Part shown: positions 1 through 11,800 of the stretch, piece after piece | How the letters are laid out: every line of letters starts with the position of its first letter | Position numbering within the stretch: position 1 is the stretch's first letter | NCBI RefSeq assembly: GCF_001949145.1 | Contig: NW_019091366.1 | Location: 1,300,799-1,364,798, forward strand | Origin: Acanthaster planci | Taxonomy: Eukaryota; Echinodermata; Asteroidea; Valvatida; Acanthasteridae | Reading direction: 5' to 3' | DNA length: 64,000 nucleotides | Made by a program: the position numbers and the translations under genes | The notes under the pieces: generated by a model | What the model was told of the DNA's origin: nothing | The model's database searches: none | What the model saw: the letters and a program-made list of their open reading frames with translations, nothing else

Positions 1-116
1 TGGGGCGTGATTGGTCGTTCATTCTCAGCTGGGGCGTGATTGGTTGTTCATTCTCAGCTGGGGCATGATTGGTCGTTCATTCTCAGCTGGGGCATGATTG
101 GTCGTTCATTCTCAGC
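1..116. repeat. 29-bp minisatellite, four copies
   Basis: Four head-to-tail copies of a 29-bp unit start at positions 1, 30, 59 and 88. The unit begins TGGGGCGTGATTGG and ends TTCATTCTCAGC. Copies differ by only one or two substitutions (CGTGA versus CATGA; GGTCG versus GGTTG). The array continues off the left edge, so its full copy number is unknown. It lies in the intron or 5' region before the first visible CDC23 exon. Confidence 0.9.
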
Positions 117-509
117 TGCACAGCTGGTTTGATCTTGTTACACACTCTTGATAGTTTTGTCATCATCTGATCACTTTCTCTTTCATATTCATTTTTTTGA
201 AAGACTTTTGAAAAGGAATTGAAAGTCTTGAGATTTATCTACAGCATCCTCTAGGCCTCTGAAAGTGTGGACTTTTTACTCAAAAACCTAATTCTCTCTT
301 GCTGTCCAATGAGTCTCACGATAACATGTTGATGATGTACATATCCCTGTATTGTCTGTGCATGGACCCATTAAACACATTGAAAGCACTTAGTTCATTG
401 TCTCTGTACTTTTAGTACTGTTGATGAAACCTCTTCCAAGTCCAGCCACAACTCTACCCTTTCATAGCCTGCATTTTTGTCCTTCAAAACTCGTCGTCTT
501 ATTTTGCAG
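117..509. other. Non-coding sequence before the first visible CDC23 exon
   Basis: No coding exon is recognisable here. The stretch ends in a polypyrimidine tract and an acceptor reading ATTTTGCAG at 501-509, directly before the first CDC23 exon in the window. It is therefore most simply intron sequence. The roughly 75 N-terminal residues of CDC23 are expected further upstream, outside the window. Confidence 0.6.
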
Positions 510-3500
510 GACTTTCTGGCTGAGTTTGATGAGTACACTCTTGCCAAGTGCTACTTTGACCTCAGGGAGTATGACCGGGCTGCTCATTTCACCGACAAAT
601 GCCAAAGCCAGAAAGTTTACTTCCTCCATCTTTATGCACGATATTTGGTAAGCAGGGTCAGGTTGGAGCGCCATAGGTCAACGACCTGGTGGAAATCTTC
701 CCCCTTTCCACCTTGAACTCTAACAGTCCTCTGTCCTCCAATAGGAGACAGATTGAGAACTATTAGGGTTCATGACCTGGGCTGGAATCATGTTTTGTTT
801 TTGGTGTTGTTCCCACTCTTGCCAAATTTCTTCGTCTTCTCAATATCAGTTTCTTCATGCTAATATGAGCTCCCCTTTCTTAAGTGCAGAATCTCAGGTA
901 TCTGATAATGAGCCAGTTTGATATGTCAACAGCACATGCCCAATATGAAGTGTGTCTGAGTTCATTTGGATACGTGTGCAAGGTCTACCCTATCAGCCGG
1001 GCCCTACGCAAACTCACCTCGTGTTTTGTTCCTGAATGACCTTGCTTTGATATTGAAATACCAAAATGACTTATTGTAACAGACTTGCTCAGAAGTTTTT
1101 GCTTGTCAATTTTTGTTAAATGTTCGTGATTTTCTAGGGTGGTGAGAAGAAGAAATATGATGAAGTGGCAGACCTGACAGGTCCAATCCAGTACAAGACC
1201 ATGAAGAATGAGACACTGAAAGCATTACGCATTGAACTGAGCAAGAAGTATACGGAGAACAAACTGGATGGGTTCTGCCTGTACCTGTGAGTCAGTTATG
1301 TGGGAACAGCCTGAAATGCAAATCTTACAGTTTCTCTCTTGCTACAGGAATTTGTGGAAGTTTTTGTTCCGTTGTTCAAGCATTGTGAATTTAATTTTTT
1401 GTTAATCTAAACATCTGCACTCATCGGCAGCATTATGAAGTTGAAAAAACTATCAGGAGCATGGCACTGAACATAAAGTTCAAGAATACCTATTTCTCAG
1501 CTAAGTTTATATTGCCAGCAATGAGATGAAATTAATGAGTTTGTTTTATGAATGAAAACAAATTGTGACAGTGTACAATCCTTATCACACAGTTATGGCA
1601 TTGTACTGAAGAAGTTGGAACTTTTAAAGGATGCAGAGAATGTACTGGTGGAGGCTGTGAGGCTGGAACCATACCACTGGGGTGCATGGATAGAACTCAC
1701 TAGTCTGGTCACCGACAAGGACAAGGTAAGAGCAAACTCTCTGTAAATTTTGGCGTGGATGTTGGGAAGGTTAGGTATTTTTTCATCTGTTTTTAAATCA
1801 TCATTTCTTCTCCAGCTCAATTCACTGGCTGTACCCGATCTGTGGATCAAGGAATTCTTCCTGGCTCGGGCATATCTTGAGCTGCAATTGAACGAAGAGG
1901 CTCTGAAGAAGTACACAGCGCTCAGTGAGGCTGGCTTCAGCAAGAGCACTTATATCATCTCCCAGATTGCTATGGCCCATCACAGTGTCAGAGGTCAGGC
2001 ATTTGCATAGTTGTGAATATTCATGATTTCAACCAAGACCCCTTATAATTATTGCATTACATGTATTTTATCATTTCAAATGTTGTGCTGTAACCTAAGT
2101 CAATGCACATGTTGCAGTCATTTTTGAACATTGAAAATATCCTCTGGATTTTTCCTTATTGTAGATATGAATCGAGCTGTGGAACTTTTTGGGCAGCTGC
2201 AGAAAGTTGACCCCTATCGTCTAGAAAACATGGACATCTACTCCAACCTTTTGTATGTTAAGGTGTGAAACTGACCAAGTTGTTTTATTCCCAGTTGAAG
2301 CTCTGAATAATGCTCACTATTCAATGGAAATAAAGTTAAAATTCGGGTTTTCTTAACCCTAACCCTCCATTATACTACAAATTACCACTTGTTGTAAAAT
2401 GTAGTACTGAGCGCTGTCGCTGGTAAGAGGACATGACTTTATTGTTCTGTGAAGCCATAAGATACAATAGATAAGACAATGTACCAATGCTGTGGCACTA
2501 TGAATGCATGGCTTTATTGTTCTCTGTACAAGTAACAATGGAAGTAACCTAGCCAGAAGTAGTAATCTGTAGCGCTAGGTCCTTCAGGCTCAGACTGCTG
2601 CTTAGTATTTTGTAGTACTGAGTACTGTAAGCCAAACAATATGCTTGGCGGTTAGGGTTAATCCATGGGTTTTTCCAAGAAGAAATTTGTATTGATGAAA
2701 ATTAATGCCTTTTTGAAATTTATGGTGTTTAAATTTTCTTAGGAAATGAAAGCTGAACTGAGCTTTTTGGCACACCAAGTGTGTGAGGTGGACAAGTATA
2801 GAGTTGAAACCTGCTGTGTTATAGGTAAGATTGGTTATTGTTACATTTCTTGGTCATGAGGGAGTGATTTTAGTACCTAGTCAATTGCCTGTAGAGTTGG
2901 TGAAGAGATTTCTCTTGCTTTAATGAACAGATTTTGTCACTCCTGTACAGGTAATTACTACTCGTTGAGATCTCAACATGAGAAAGCTGTCTTGTACTTC
3001 CAGCGAGCTCTGAAACTCAATCCTCATTACCTCTCGGCGTGGACTTTGATGGGTCATGAGTACATGGAGATGAAAAACACACCAGCTGCAATTGAAGCCT
3101 ACAGGCAGGCTATTGGTAGGAACGAGGAGATTTAGGAGTTGGATTGGATTGAAAGAAATTTGAGGCTTGTAAGGAGGACTTAGAGGGGTTGTGTACTAAA
3201 ATGTCATTCTTGATTGGATATCTTTGTCCCATTTTTGTTCTGTTTTACCGGTGTTTCAGGGCCTCACTGGCTGTATGTAAATACAAATTTTAATATTCAT
3301 GAGTAAAAGAGTGATGTCATGATTGATAGGAGCTTACGTATTGCAGCTGCTTGAGCACAGATTTGCTGAACGTCTGGCTCCTCTCGGTTCTGTTTTTTTG
3401 TTGATTAACGTAACTCACAGCCTGTTTAATTGAGAGCAAAAGTTCTGCATAAATCTTTGCAGTGAACTAGATGTTGACTAATACTTTTTGTATTGTTATC

Positions 3501-5668
3501 GGTTGGCAGAGTTGAACAAGAGAGATTTCCGTGCCTGGTACTGCCTTGGACAAACTTATGAAATCCTACGCATGCCATCGTACAGTTTGTATTACTACAG
3601 ACAGGCACAGCAAATCAGGTACGAGATATTTTCATGTCATCTATTTGCTGCCTTTAAAATCTTTAAAATTAAAAAAGGTTTGTCATGAAATCCTGACAAA
3701 ATGGCAAAGGGATCACAGCTTGAAATTTGGTAATTTAAAATAATCTTGTAGAATTAAAATTTGGGGGTGGGGCTGACTTGCTGGAAGTCAGGTTGCTGAG
3801 GAAACTTTGCTGATCAAATTTCAGTCAGACATCATGTACTTGGAAAAAGAGCGATGGCAAATCAGAGGCAGAATGCTGAGGTTAATACCAAAACTATTAC
3901 CCATCTTGCTTCCTGCAGGCCTAACGATTCCCGGATGCTGGTTGCATTAGGTGAGAGCTATGAGAAGCTGGAGAAGATGCAAGAAGCCAAGAAGTGTTAC
4001 TGGCGAGCCTACTCAGTAGGAGACATCGAAGGGACTGCTCTGATCAAGCTAGCCAAGCTGCATGAGGGGCAGGGAGAGGAGGAGAAAGCAGCAAACTTCT
4101 ACACCAAGTATGTGGAGCAGTCTGAAGCCATGGGGGTAAGTGGGACTCAGGTGTAGGTCATAGTTCGGAGTTCATAGAGCTGCCAAGCAGTAAATGATGC
4201 TCTCTAAATTTTGGTGCTAAGCTGAAATTAGATGGTATTAACCAGTCCTGAGCAGGATGCCTTGTGGGGGTAGAGCTGGTAAACTTGCCTTTGCTCAGTA
4301 GAATGTGTCCCTGCTAAGTAACATTTTTTGGTAAAGAGTGTTTTAAAATATAACGATCGGAGAAGTCTGATTTTGGAATTGGTAATCGTAATGGTGGTCA
4401 TTGAGTGTTGAATGTAGTGAAGGGTTAGACTTTCTATGAACTTGTTGAGATGTTGTTGCTCATCTGTGAATTTTTGTTTCTTTTTTGTCAAGACTGGGAT
4501 GGTTGAAGAGCAGTGTGATGCTTATCGATTTCTGGCGACATATCACTTGAAACGACGGAACTTTGAAGAGGCCAGCAACTATGCTCACAAGTGCTGTGAA
4601 TACACTGTGGTAGGAATTAGCTGGGAATATCATTTCAGATGTTCAAGTTATACATTTAAAGCTCGTGAGGTTCCTCTCTGCATTGTAACACCAGTTTTAA
4701 GGGTCAAATCTTAAGAGTGAAAGGGCAGTAAGATATGGTGTCATTGGAATTTAGACCGCACGCATTGTCATATTACATGGCATAAGAAACCATTTGGCTG
4801 TGGTTCCACAGCTCAAGATTATAAAATTTATGATTATAAAATTGAAGTACATGTTCCCACAGTGTTAGATAGTTCCTATGCGTGAAATTTGATGTTATGG
4901 GAAAATATACAGTTCTGGAGAATTTGCTTTTAAAAATGGTGTTTCAGGTTTAATGGCTTCTGGCTGGCGCTCCCCGAACAAAGATATTGACAGTTGGGAA
5001 GAGCTGCCAACATAAGCCTGGATAGCTCAGTTGTTGGAGCACTGGTACAGGGTTCTGGAGGTCACAGGTTGAAATCCTGCTCCAGTTAGTTTTTTTAAAT
5101 CTTTATAATCATTTAAAAGCACCTAGTCAGTTTCCCTATATAGTTCGTATCATGATTTATGTTCAAAAAGCTGCATCCTCTCTGAGTGATCCCTGTTCAC
5201 CACTTTCCAGGTTGTTTTGTATAATTGGGGTGTGATCCCTGGCTACATGGTGTCTAATGGCTTCTGGCTAGCACCCCCTGAACAAAGATATTGACACTTA
5301 AGGGAAGAGCCACCAACACAGAGCTGGATAGCTCAGTTGGTAGAGCTATTTTTTTGATTAATCTTTATAATCATTTAAAAGCACCTACTTGTAGTCAGTT
5401 TCCCTGTATACTGTACACTGTAGTTTGTTTCATGAATTTGTTTTAAGTAAAAGCAACCTTTCATTTCTTTTTGATTTCCAAGACAAGGGAAGAAGGCAAA
5501 GCCATCCAGACAGAGATATCGCAGCTGCGTGCCATTGAGGAGGCGGGGTCAGCAGATAGCAAAGATGGGGGTGATGGAGGGTCGATTACTCGTCAGCCAC
5601 TCAACATCAGTCATGATGGTGGGACATCTGGTCAGCTATCTCCAATGAATCTCACCTTCACACCGTGA
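510..5668 (+). CDS. CDC23: CDC23 / APC8, anaphase-promoting complex TPR subunit (5'-partial)
   Basis: CDC23 is a tetratricopeptide-repeat scaffold subunit of the anaphase-promoting complex/cyclosome, the ubiquitin ligase that drives mitotic exit in the nucleus. Eleven exons join in frame with GT-AG borders: 510-647, 1138-1286, 1593-1725, 1816-1993, 2165-2262, 2743-2824, 2951-3115, 3510-3618, 3919-4135, 4493-4609 and 5483-5668 (stop TGA). They encode about 523 residues against about 597 in human, so only the N-terminus is missing. Diagnostic stretches are [71 protein letters not shown] and TREEGKA. The C-terminus SPMNLTFTP resembles the vertebrate SPLNL..TP end. The donor after 2262 is a weak GTGTGA. 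The first visible exon starts in phase 0, with its acceptor at 508-509. The gene converges with FAM184. Identification is certain; exon borders are inferred from reading frame and family alignment. Confidence 0.95.
4951..5180 (+). repeat. tRNA-derived SINE-like unit, copy 1
   Basis: This lies in the last CDC23 intron. A Pol III box A-like TAGCTCAGTTGT (5023-5034) is followed 33 bp later by a box B-like GGTTGAAATCC (5067-5077), as in tRNA-derived SINEs; box B has lost the usual C of GGTTCGA. Upstream starts TAATGGCTTCTGGCT and the tail carries TCTTTATAATCATTTAAAAG. The whole unit recurs 304 bp downstream. It is a relic, not a tRNA gene: the acceptor stem does not pair and box B is degenerate. 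Confidence 0.65.
5255..5460 (+). repeat. tRNA-derived SINE-like unit, copy 2 (box B deleted)
   Basis: This is a second copy of the unit at 4951, with the same start (TAATGGCTTCTGGCT) and the same ATAATCATTTAAAAGCACCT tail. It keeps a perfect box A-like TAGCTCAGTTGG (5329-5340), but the segment holding box B is deleted: box A runs straight into a T-rich stretch and then the tail. The shared flanks on both sides suggest a local tandem duplication of one insertion rather than two independent insertions. Confidence 0.65.
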
Positions 5669-8286
5669 TGAGCTATGAACTTTTGCTGAATTCTTTCTCA
5701 AACTGATCTAAATCCCTACCCTTTAGTGTTTGGTAACTTTTCACAAGTTCATTTTCAAGGAAAAGTTTAATGATATATCAGATATTGGAGGAAAAAAACA
5801 ACCGAAGGTAAACACCTTGAAGAAGATTAATTTCCCAAACAAATGGCCAGAGAAGAATCTCATATTTCAAGTTAACCCTGTGCAATTTTGTGTGGAATAC
5901 TGAAGGTCTTTAAAATACATAATCATATGCACAGATTTGGACAGGTGTGAATGAAATGGTGGATGTAAGCAGGCTCGTAGAGGCCAATTTTTGTTCAAAT
6001 TCTGTTCGACGTGTGTTGTACTGCATCCAATACATAGTGTATCAGGATTGGAACAAGCCTTAAGATAAAATCATACAGGTGCTCGGCAATAAGATGTCAA
6101 CCATGAATTAACCACAACAGCAGGTGCCACAAGTAAAGTTGTCTGATACTACAACCATGCAAATTGTATATTATTGTACAGAATGTACAAGACAATGTAC
6201 TTTTTTTCTGTAGTGTCGCTGTGATTACAGTTTTGTTTCTACTCAGCACTTATTTGTAAAATCAAGAATACATGTACATTTATAAGTATAAATTTCATAT
6301 GTAGTGCGTGGGTAATTCTATAAATTAGGAGTCCAGTTTTTTTCGTGTCCTTGTCACATCTGACATATGATTTGTAAGTTCAGAACGAATTCTCTAATTT
6401 TCAAGAGTGATTAATTAATGCAAATTGCTAGCCAAACAACTTGAAATAGTTTGAAATCAATTTCAATGATATGTTCCGATCAAATTACGCAGTTCAGGTG
6501 TAACAGGGGACATAAAAATATCATACTTTTGGACCCCGAATTTAAAGAATGACCCATGTGAAACTTAATAAAAAGGAATTATTCAAATAAAGTGCAGACA
6601 ATTTTGGAAAAGACAGGGGAAAAGTCAAATTTGGTTTATTTTTAAGTAAATTGTAAGATTAACCCATTGAAATTATATTTAAATTTGGTCTTGAAATAAA
6701 TAAATTGTCATAACTGACAACTAAATTCATAATTTTCCCAAAACGGCTCCAATAAAGGGTACACAATGATTTAATGTGTTTATCTTGGCCCAAAAAAAAT
6801 TTTGAAGACTTCTGGAGACATTCCAAACTTTGTCACTTTTTAATTGAATATGCAAGGTTAACCCCTTGCAATTTTATTCAATTTTGGCCCCAAAAATATA
6901 TAAGGCAAAATTGTAGTTTTGGCCACTTTTCTTTCCAACACAGCTGATTAGACAACAGTTCAAGTGTTAAGAGTGGCTCGAAATGAATTTGGGAAACTTT
7001 TGGAAAATTTTCAAATTTGGTCATTTTTATTTAAAATGCAAGGTTAACCCCTTGCACTTTCATTTAACTTTGATTGAAAGAAAAAGGGCAAATTGGCAAG
7101 TTTGGCTGCTTAATGGTTCATTTTTAGAAAGGTTCAGAGACGTGCCACAATGTCATTTTTTTTATTAAAATGCAAGGTTAACCCCTAGCAATTTTATTTA
7201 TTTTGGTCAAAAACAAATGAAGCTAAAATTATTTTGGTGCTCCTAAATCCATTTTTTTAAAAACAGCTCTTATAAAGGATGAGCAACCATTCATGCATTT
7301 TTCTTGGAAACTTGGAGAAATTTCAAATTTTTCTCATTATTTTCATTAAAATGCAAGGTTAACTCCTTGCAATGTTATTTAAATTTTGGTCCCAAAACAT
7401 GAGGTACAATTGTCATTTTTGGCTACTATTTTCCCAAGCAGCTTAAATAAAGTGTAGATGGCAGTTCAAAGTTCAAAGCCAGGTCTTTGCTCTTGATAAA
7501 GTGTCTAATTTTTATGCTAAAACAAACATGGGATATTGTACATTTTTACATGTGCCTATGAATGTAGAAAAATGCTACATGTGCATTAGACTTGGGTGCA
7601 CTGCTCAAACAGCTGACGACATACAAGAGAAATTTTCAAGGGCAATCCTAAAGGCAGTGGTAGATAAAAACCAACCAAAACAAAATTAAGAGCCTCACAA
7701 TGATTTGTTCATTGCCACAGCAAATGGACGGAAGGACTTTATTTCTCAAGTTCAACAAATGCATTGTTTGAAAAGAACATAAGATACTTATGGATGGATG
7801 TGACTTATTCTGTAATGGGGCACAGAAAAAATAAAAATTCTGATATTATTTGAATACAGCAAATATACTGTGCTGCTGTGTCTTTATGATTTATACAGTT
7901 TTGTGTCTACTTGAATCCTACAGATATTCATTGAAATTATATACAGGTACTGTCTTTGTACATTTCTAGAATTAAAATCTTATTAAATTCAAATATCAAT
8001 AAGAATATATGACATATGTACAGTAAATTTTTATAACGATATTTCAAATGCTAGAACAGTATAAAAGACAAATACATTTTGGTTCGAGTTTGATTAATAA
8101 AGATTAATTTTATGGCTGAATGATCTAATTAAATTAGGAGTTATATTTGCAAAGATGTACAAAAAAGATGACAAAATTAATGGACGGGTGAGATAGCTGC
8201 ACTTGATATTTGTAAAAATTACAACATTTTATCCATCAAAACCAGTGAAACAGTCCATTTCTTTTAAAGACACTTAAGCTGAAGTG
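5669..8286. other. CDC23 3' flank and intergenic DNA with degenerate repeats
   Basis: No coding exon is supported here. The first part is presumably CDC23 3' UTR; AATAAA-type signals occur, for example near 6586. From about 6640 to 7440 the DNA is a degenerate repeat array (separate entry). 7440-8286 is AT-rich with only short, unsupported ORFs. This interval separates the 3' ends of the convergent genes CDC23 and FAM184. Confidence 0.6.
6640..7440. repeat. Degenerate tandem repeat with a 20-bp near-palindromic core
   Basis: The core TGCAAGGTTAACCCCTTGCA occurs at 6851-6870, with variants at 6652-6671 (most diverged), 7037-7056, 7171-7190 and 7352-7371. Spacing is 134-199 bp. Each core is followed by an ATTTTATTTAATTTTGG-like stretch, and several units then carry a GGCAAAATTG-like sequence. 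The core is close to its own reverse complement, so each unit could form a small hairpin. No protein is encoded. This looks like an old tandem array of unknown family. Confidence 0.75.
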
Positions 8287-8292
8287 TTTATT
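8287..8292 (-). terminator. Possible FAM184 polyadenylation signal
   Basis: TTTATT on the + strand reads AATAAA in the FAM184 direction, about 550 bp after the stop codon. No transcript evidence is available, and such hexamers are common in AT-rich DNA. Confidence 0.3.
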
Positions 8293-8436
8293 GCATAGAT
8301 GATAAGCCGCACGGAGGAATAAACATGCTCAAATCTCTTTTGCTTTGGAATCTGCTGAAAACTGGAGAATTTGTAAGGAGCTACAAAACATATTCAGGGA
8401 CACTGTCCTACGTAGAACAGAGCTGGCTTTTGGTTT

Positions 8437-8690
8437 AAAAGGGTTGGGCTGTTACTTAGGTCGAGCTGGTCAATTGTGGTGTGAATTAAACCCATTTGGG
8501 TTGGTTTATAATTGGTTTGGGTAAGGTTTAACACTGGGTTAGTGGGGGATGGGTTAAGCCGATTTGGGGTTAGCTGGGTTAATATTTGACTGGGACGGAA
8601 TACTCATTGATACGTTTTAGGTGCCATTAGGATTGGTTTTTTTATAGAGTTGGGTTAGGTTTGGTGTTAGGTGGGTTTCTTAAACCGTCA
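8437..8690. repeat. G-rich GGGTT/GGTTAGG-type low-complexity tract
   Basis: About 250 bp is filled with irregular GGGTTGGG, GGGTTAGTGGGGG, GGGTTAG and GTTAGGTGGGTT words, resembling degenerate telomere-like sequence without a fixed period. It lies 155-410 bp beyond the FAM184 stop codon, so in FAM184 mRNA sense it would be a C-rich 3' UTR tract. It is not an interstitial telomere array because the unit is not constant. Confidence 0.5.
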
Positions 8691-8844
8691 CCCAATGGTA
8701 CTTTTACAATTGCATAGAATCACATTGCAATAAGCACGGTCAGAGATAAGATTTGCATTGGGAACACTAAAGATGCACCATACCAAGCATGACAATAGGA
8801 AGATTAAAAAAAGTAAGTGTGACCCTAAACAAGACTTGCCCGCA

Positions 8845-11800
8845 TCACGTATTGATGAACTTCTTGGTCTTGGGAGGACGAGGCATCTGAAGAGGTTTCT
8901 TAGGGTTAAGCTGGATGTCATGGATGGGCGAGTCAGGCAGGGGATCCAGGCGTTGATGGCTGGGGCTACCTCCACCAGAGCCAGACCCACTAACAGTCAT
9001 CGTGTTCAGGCTTGGAGCACTGACGTAGCGTGGGGCCTCCCTGGTCTCTAAGGATTTCTTCTTCTGTAAAAGTAGAAGAAAAAACATCTACTGTTTAAAT
9101 ACTGAAAATGTTTCCCTCCCTTCAGTATAACTGTTTTGTGATCCCAAAAGGGAATGCTTAGTCTAAGAACACAATCCTGGAGAACAAAATTTGGTTGGAA
9201 AGATGAAAATCCTGCATTGACGTTGGAGAACACAAATCTCCGTAGTTCCAGATTATCCTGGGTAGGAATGAAAAGGCCAGGGATATGCAAAGTGTTGGAC
9301 TAAAAGGTTTACAATCTGATAGACTTGCTGCTCTAAAATGAAACGGATAACAGGCTGAATAGCAGGAAATGAATATATTTCATTCAAATTTGAAACTAGT
9401 CAACTATCATGATTCAAGCAGAATGACATGAAACTACATATACTACCTTGTGGGCAAAAGGGTTGAGCACGCCAACATTAGGGTTGGTGTTGAAGACTTT
9501 GTTGAAGTTAGTCTCTCGGTTGATGAGTTCCAACTGGAAGTAACGCTTCTCGTCCTATTCAAAGGGAAACAAATTCAACATTTTCAAAACAATTTCTGCA
9601 TTTGGTATCCGTTTCACATTCATTTGGGACTACATTTCTACGTGGCACACACCACAAGCTTCTGCATGGCAGCCTCCTGCTCTGACACTGTTTCCTTAAG
9701 ACGGGCGATGTGCTCAAGATCTTCTGGTCTGGAGTCCCGACTCTGGTATCTCTCCTCTGCCTCCTCCAACCTGACGAAGAGAAGGAAAAAGATCACTCTC
9801 ACATGATGCAGCTCAGGACTGCCAAACTTAATCTTAGGTGTTTGAGTTTTGCAGGTGTTAACTACTGCCACCAAGCGCCCATTTTTAGATGCAATCTGAC
9901 ACTCATGGTTTGTGTACATTCTAAGGAAAACTCAGGCCCTGTATTCTGTTCCCACTGCACATAATCCAGTGCAAAAATGGCCTTTGTAAAATTCTGTGCA
10001 TCATCCTCATCCACATTTCAATCTCCATTTTAATCAGTTTCTACAATTTATAGTAAGTAAGCAATGAAAATTCTTCAAATTCTTCTCAACATGACTTGTC
10101 TTTAAACTGTCTTGTGCACTGCCTGACTCACATGATTTGTAAGGCAGATATCTTGTCCTTCAGGAGTTCCTGGGCTCGGTTAAACTCTCCAAGCATGCTC
10201 TGGGTTTCCCGCAGGTGTTCGGCTGCCTGGGCATCCATATCTCTGTGGTGGGCCTCAGCTAGTCTCTGCTCTTGCCTCCTAAAAAAAATAGGGACAAATT
10301 GGAACATTTTCCTTCATCCTATGTCAAACAAAAACATGTTAGCAACCAGCTGTTTTTAAGTTAACACAGGCCAGTCTGCGGACCTTGTGTGTTAGCAAAG
10401 GATTGGCTAAACTCACCTGAGCTGTTCTTCAGCCTCACTCTTGACTTTTAACACTTCTTGACCTTTGAACTCCAGCTGCTTGTTTAATTTGTTGATGTCT
10501 TGGTTGACTTCACCCAGCTGTTTTTCCACAGTGTCAATATGTTTGTCTCTCTGCCTCACATCTTCCTTCAATTCTAGTTCCTGCGCCTTGTGCTCCCTCT
10601 CCTGGTTTGGAAACGAGCAGAGACACTTTGTGATGTCATCGAGAAGGTTCTTATTTCTTATAGAATGCTTGGAACACAGGATGTTCCCTGTACCAAACAC
10701 AAGCCTTTCCTATGAGTCTAAGATTACAATCTACTCCACTGTTGGACATGCATAGTCAGACATCGCTCGACATCTTGGGGTGTGTGTAGTGGGACCAGCA
10801 TATGTTCCTTATTAGATATGACAGTTGTTTTTGCAAATGAAGGTTTGAGAGGTTCTGAAAAAGAACCAAGTCCGCTTGTAGATCCCTGGGAGGACCAGAT
10901 TCTGGTCATCAGGTATCAGATTTATCATAAAATTAAGAGCGGGTACACAGAAGTACGAGGATTCAAAACAAGAATCCAAATCTGTGGATGTGAAAAAGAG
11001 AGACAGGATAGTTAACCTGTAGCTGTTTGAGCTCTATGGATCTCTCCAATTCCATCTTTGCTGCAGCCATCTGAGTGCGATGGGCTCTTGCTAGCTGGTC
11101 CATCTCAGCAATTTGACGCTGTGTTAGCTCCAATTTCATCCTCTCTGCAATCAATGAAATAGCAATATCATGCGGATGACATTAAAAAACAAAAATAAGA
11201 GAAGGTTGCAGGTGAATTCATGCACTCACTGTGCTATCCTCCTGATGGCATTTTTCACTTCAGATTTTTTATTGTGTAACTTCAAATTAGGTAACTCCCA
11301 ACACTTACTGGATAAAGTCTGACTCATACTGAGTGCATTTATGAAAAAGAAAATTCCATCCAAAAGAAAAGGAGGAAGATGTTGATTTCTGGTTGAAATG
11401 TATATTATTTGGGCAATGGCTGGCTAACTGTAATTTTAAAGGACTTAACCAGAGGAAGTAATTCTGGTTTTACTATATGACTTATCTCACCTATCGCCTG
11501 TCTGTGCTCTGTGGACTTAGAGGTGAGGTCGTTTTGTCTGGACCTCTCTGCTTCTTCCCTCAGTGCCTCCATGGCTGCCCTGTGGGATTTCAATTGCTCT
11601 TCCATATCTTCTTTGTACTGTCGAGTGAGACGCTGTTCCAGTTCCTGTAGGAAAATTGTTTTCTTTTTCAATTAGCTTCAAAACATGTGGCTAACTAATC
11701 AAATAGCTGTCTTGGTTCTCAACCAATAGGGGGGGGTTAGGAGGGACACCTTGATCTTAAGACTATTAGAACTAAGCTTCAAGGGATATGAAGTTAACGG

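Noticed and set aside
2350-2370. TTAACCCTAACCCT as an interstitial telomere repeat
   Set aside because: Only two units; too short to be more than chance.
5015-5085. Possible tRNA gene in the last CDC23 intron
   Set aside because: Box A and box B are recognisable, but box B lacks the invariant TTCGA, the acceptor stem does not pair, and the unit is part of a longer duplicated SINE-like repeat.
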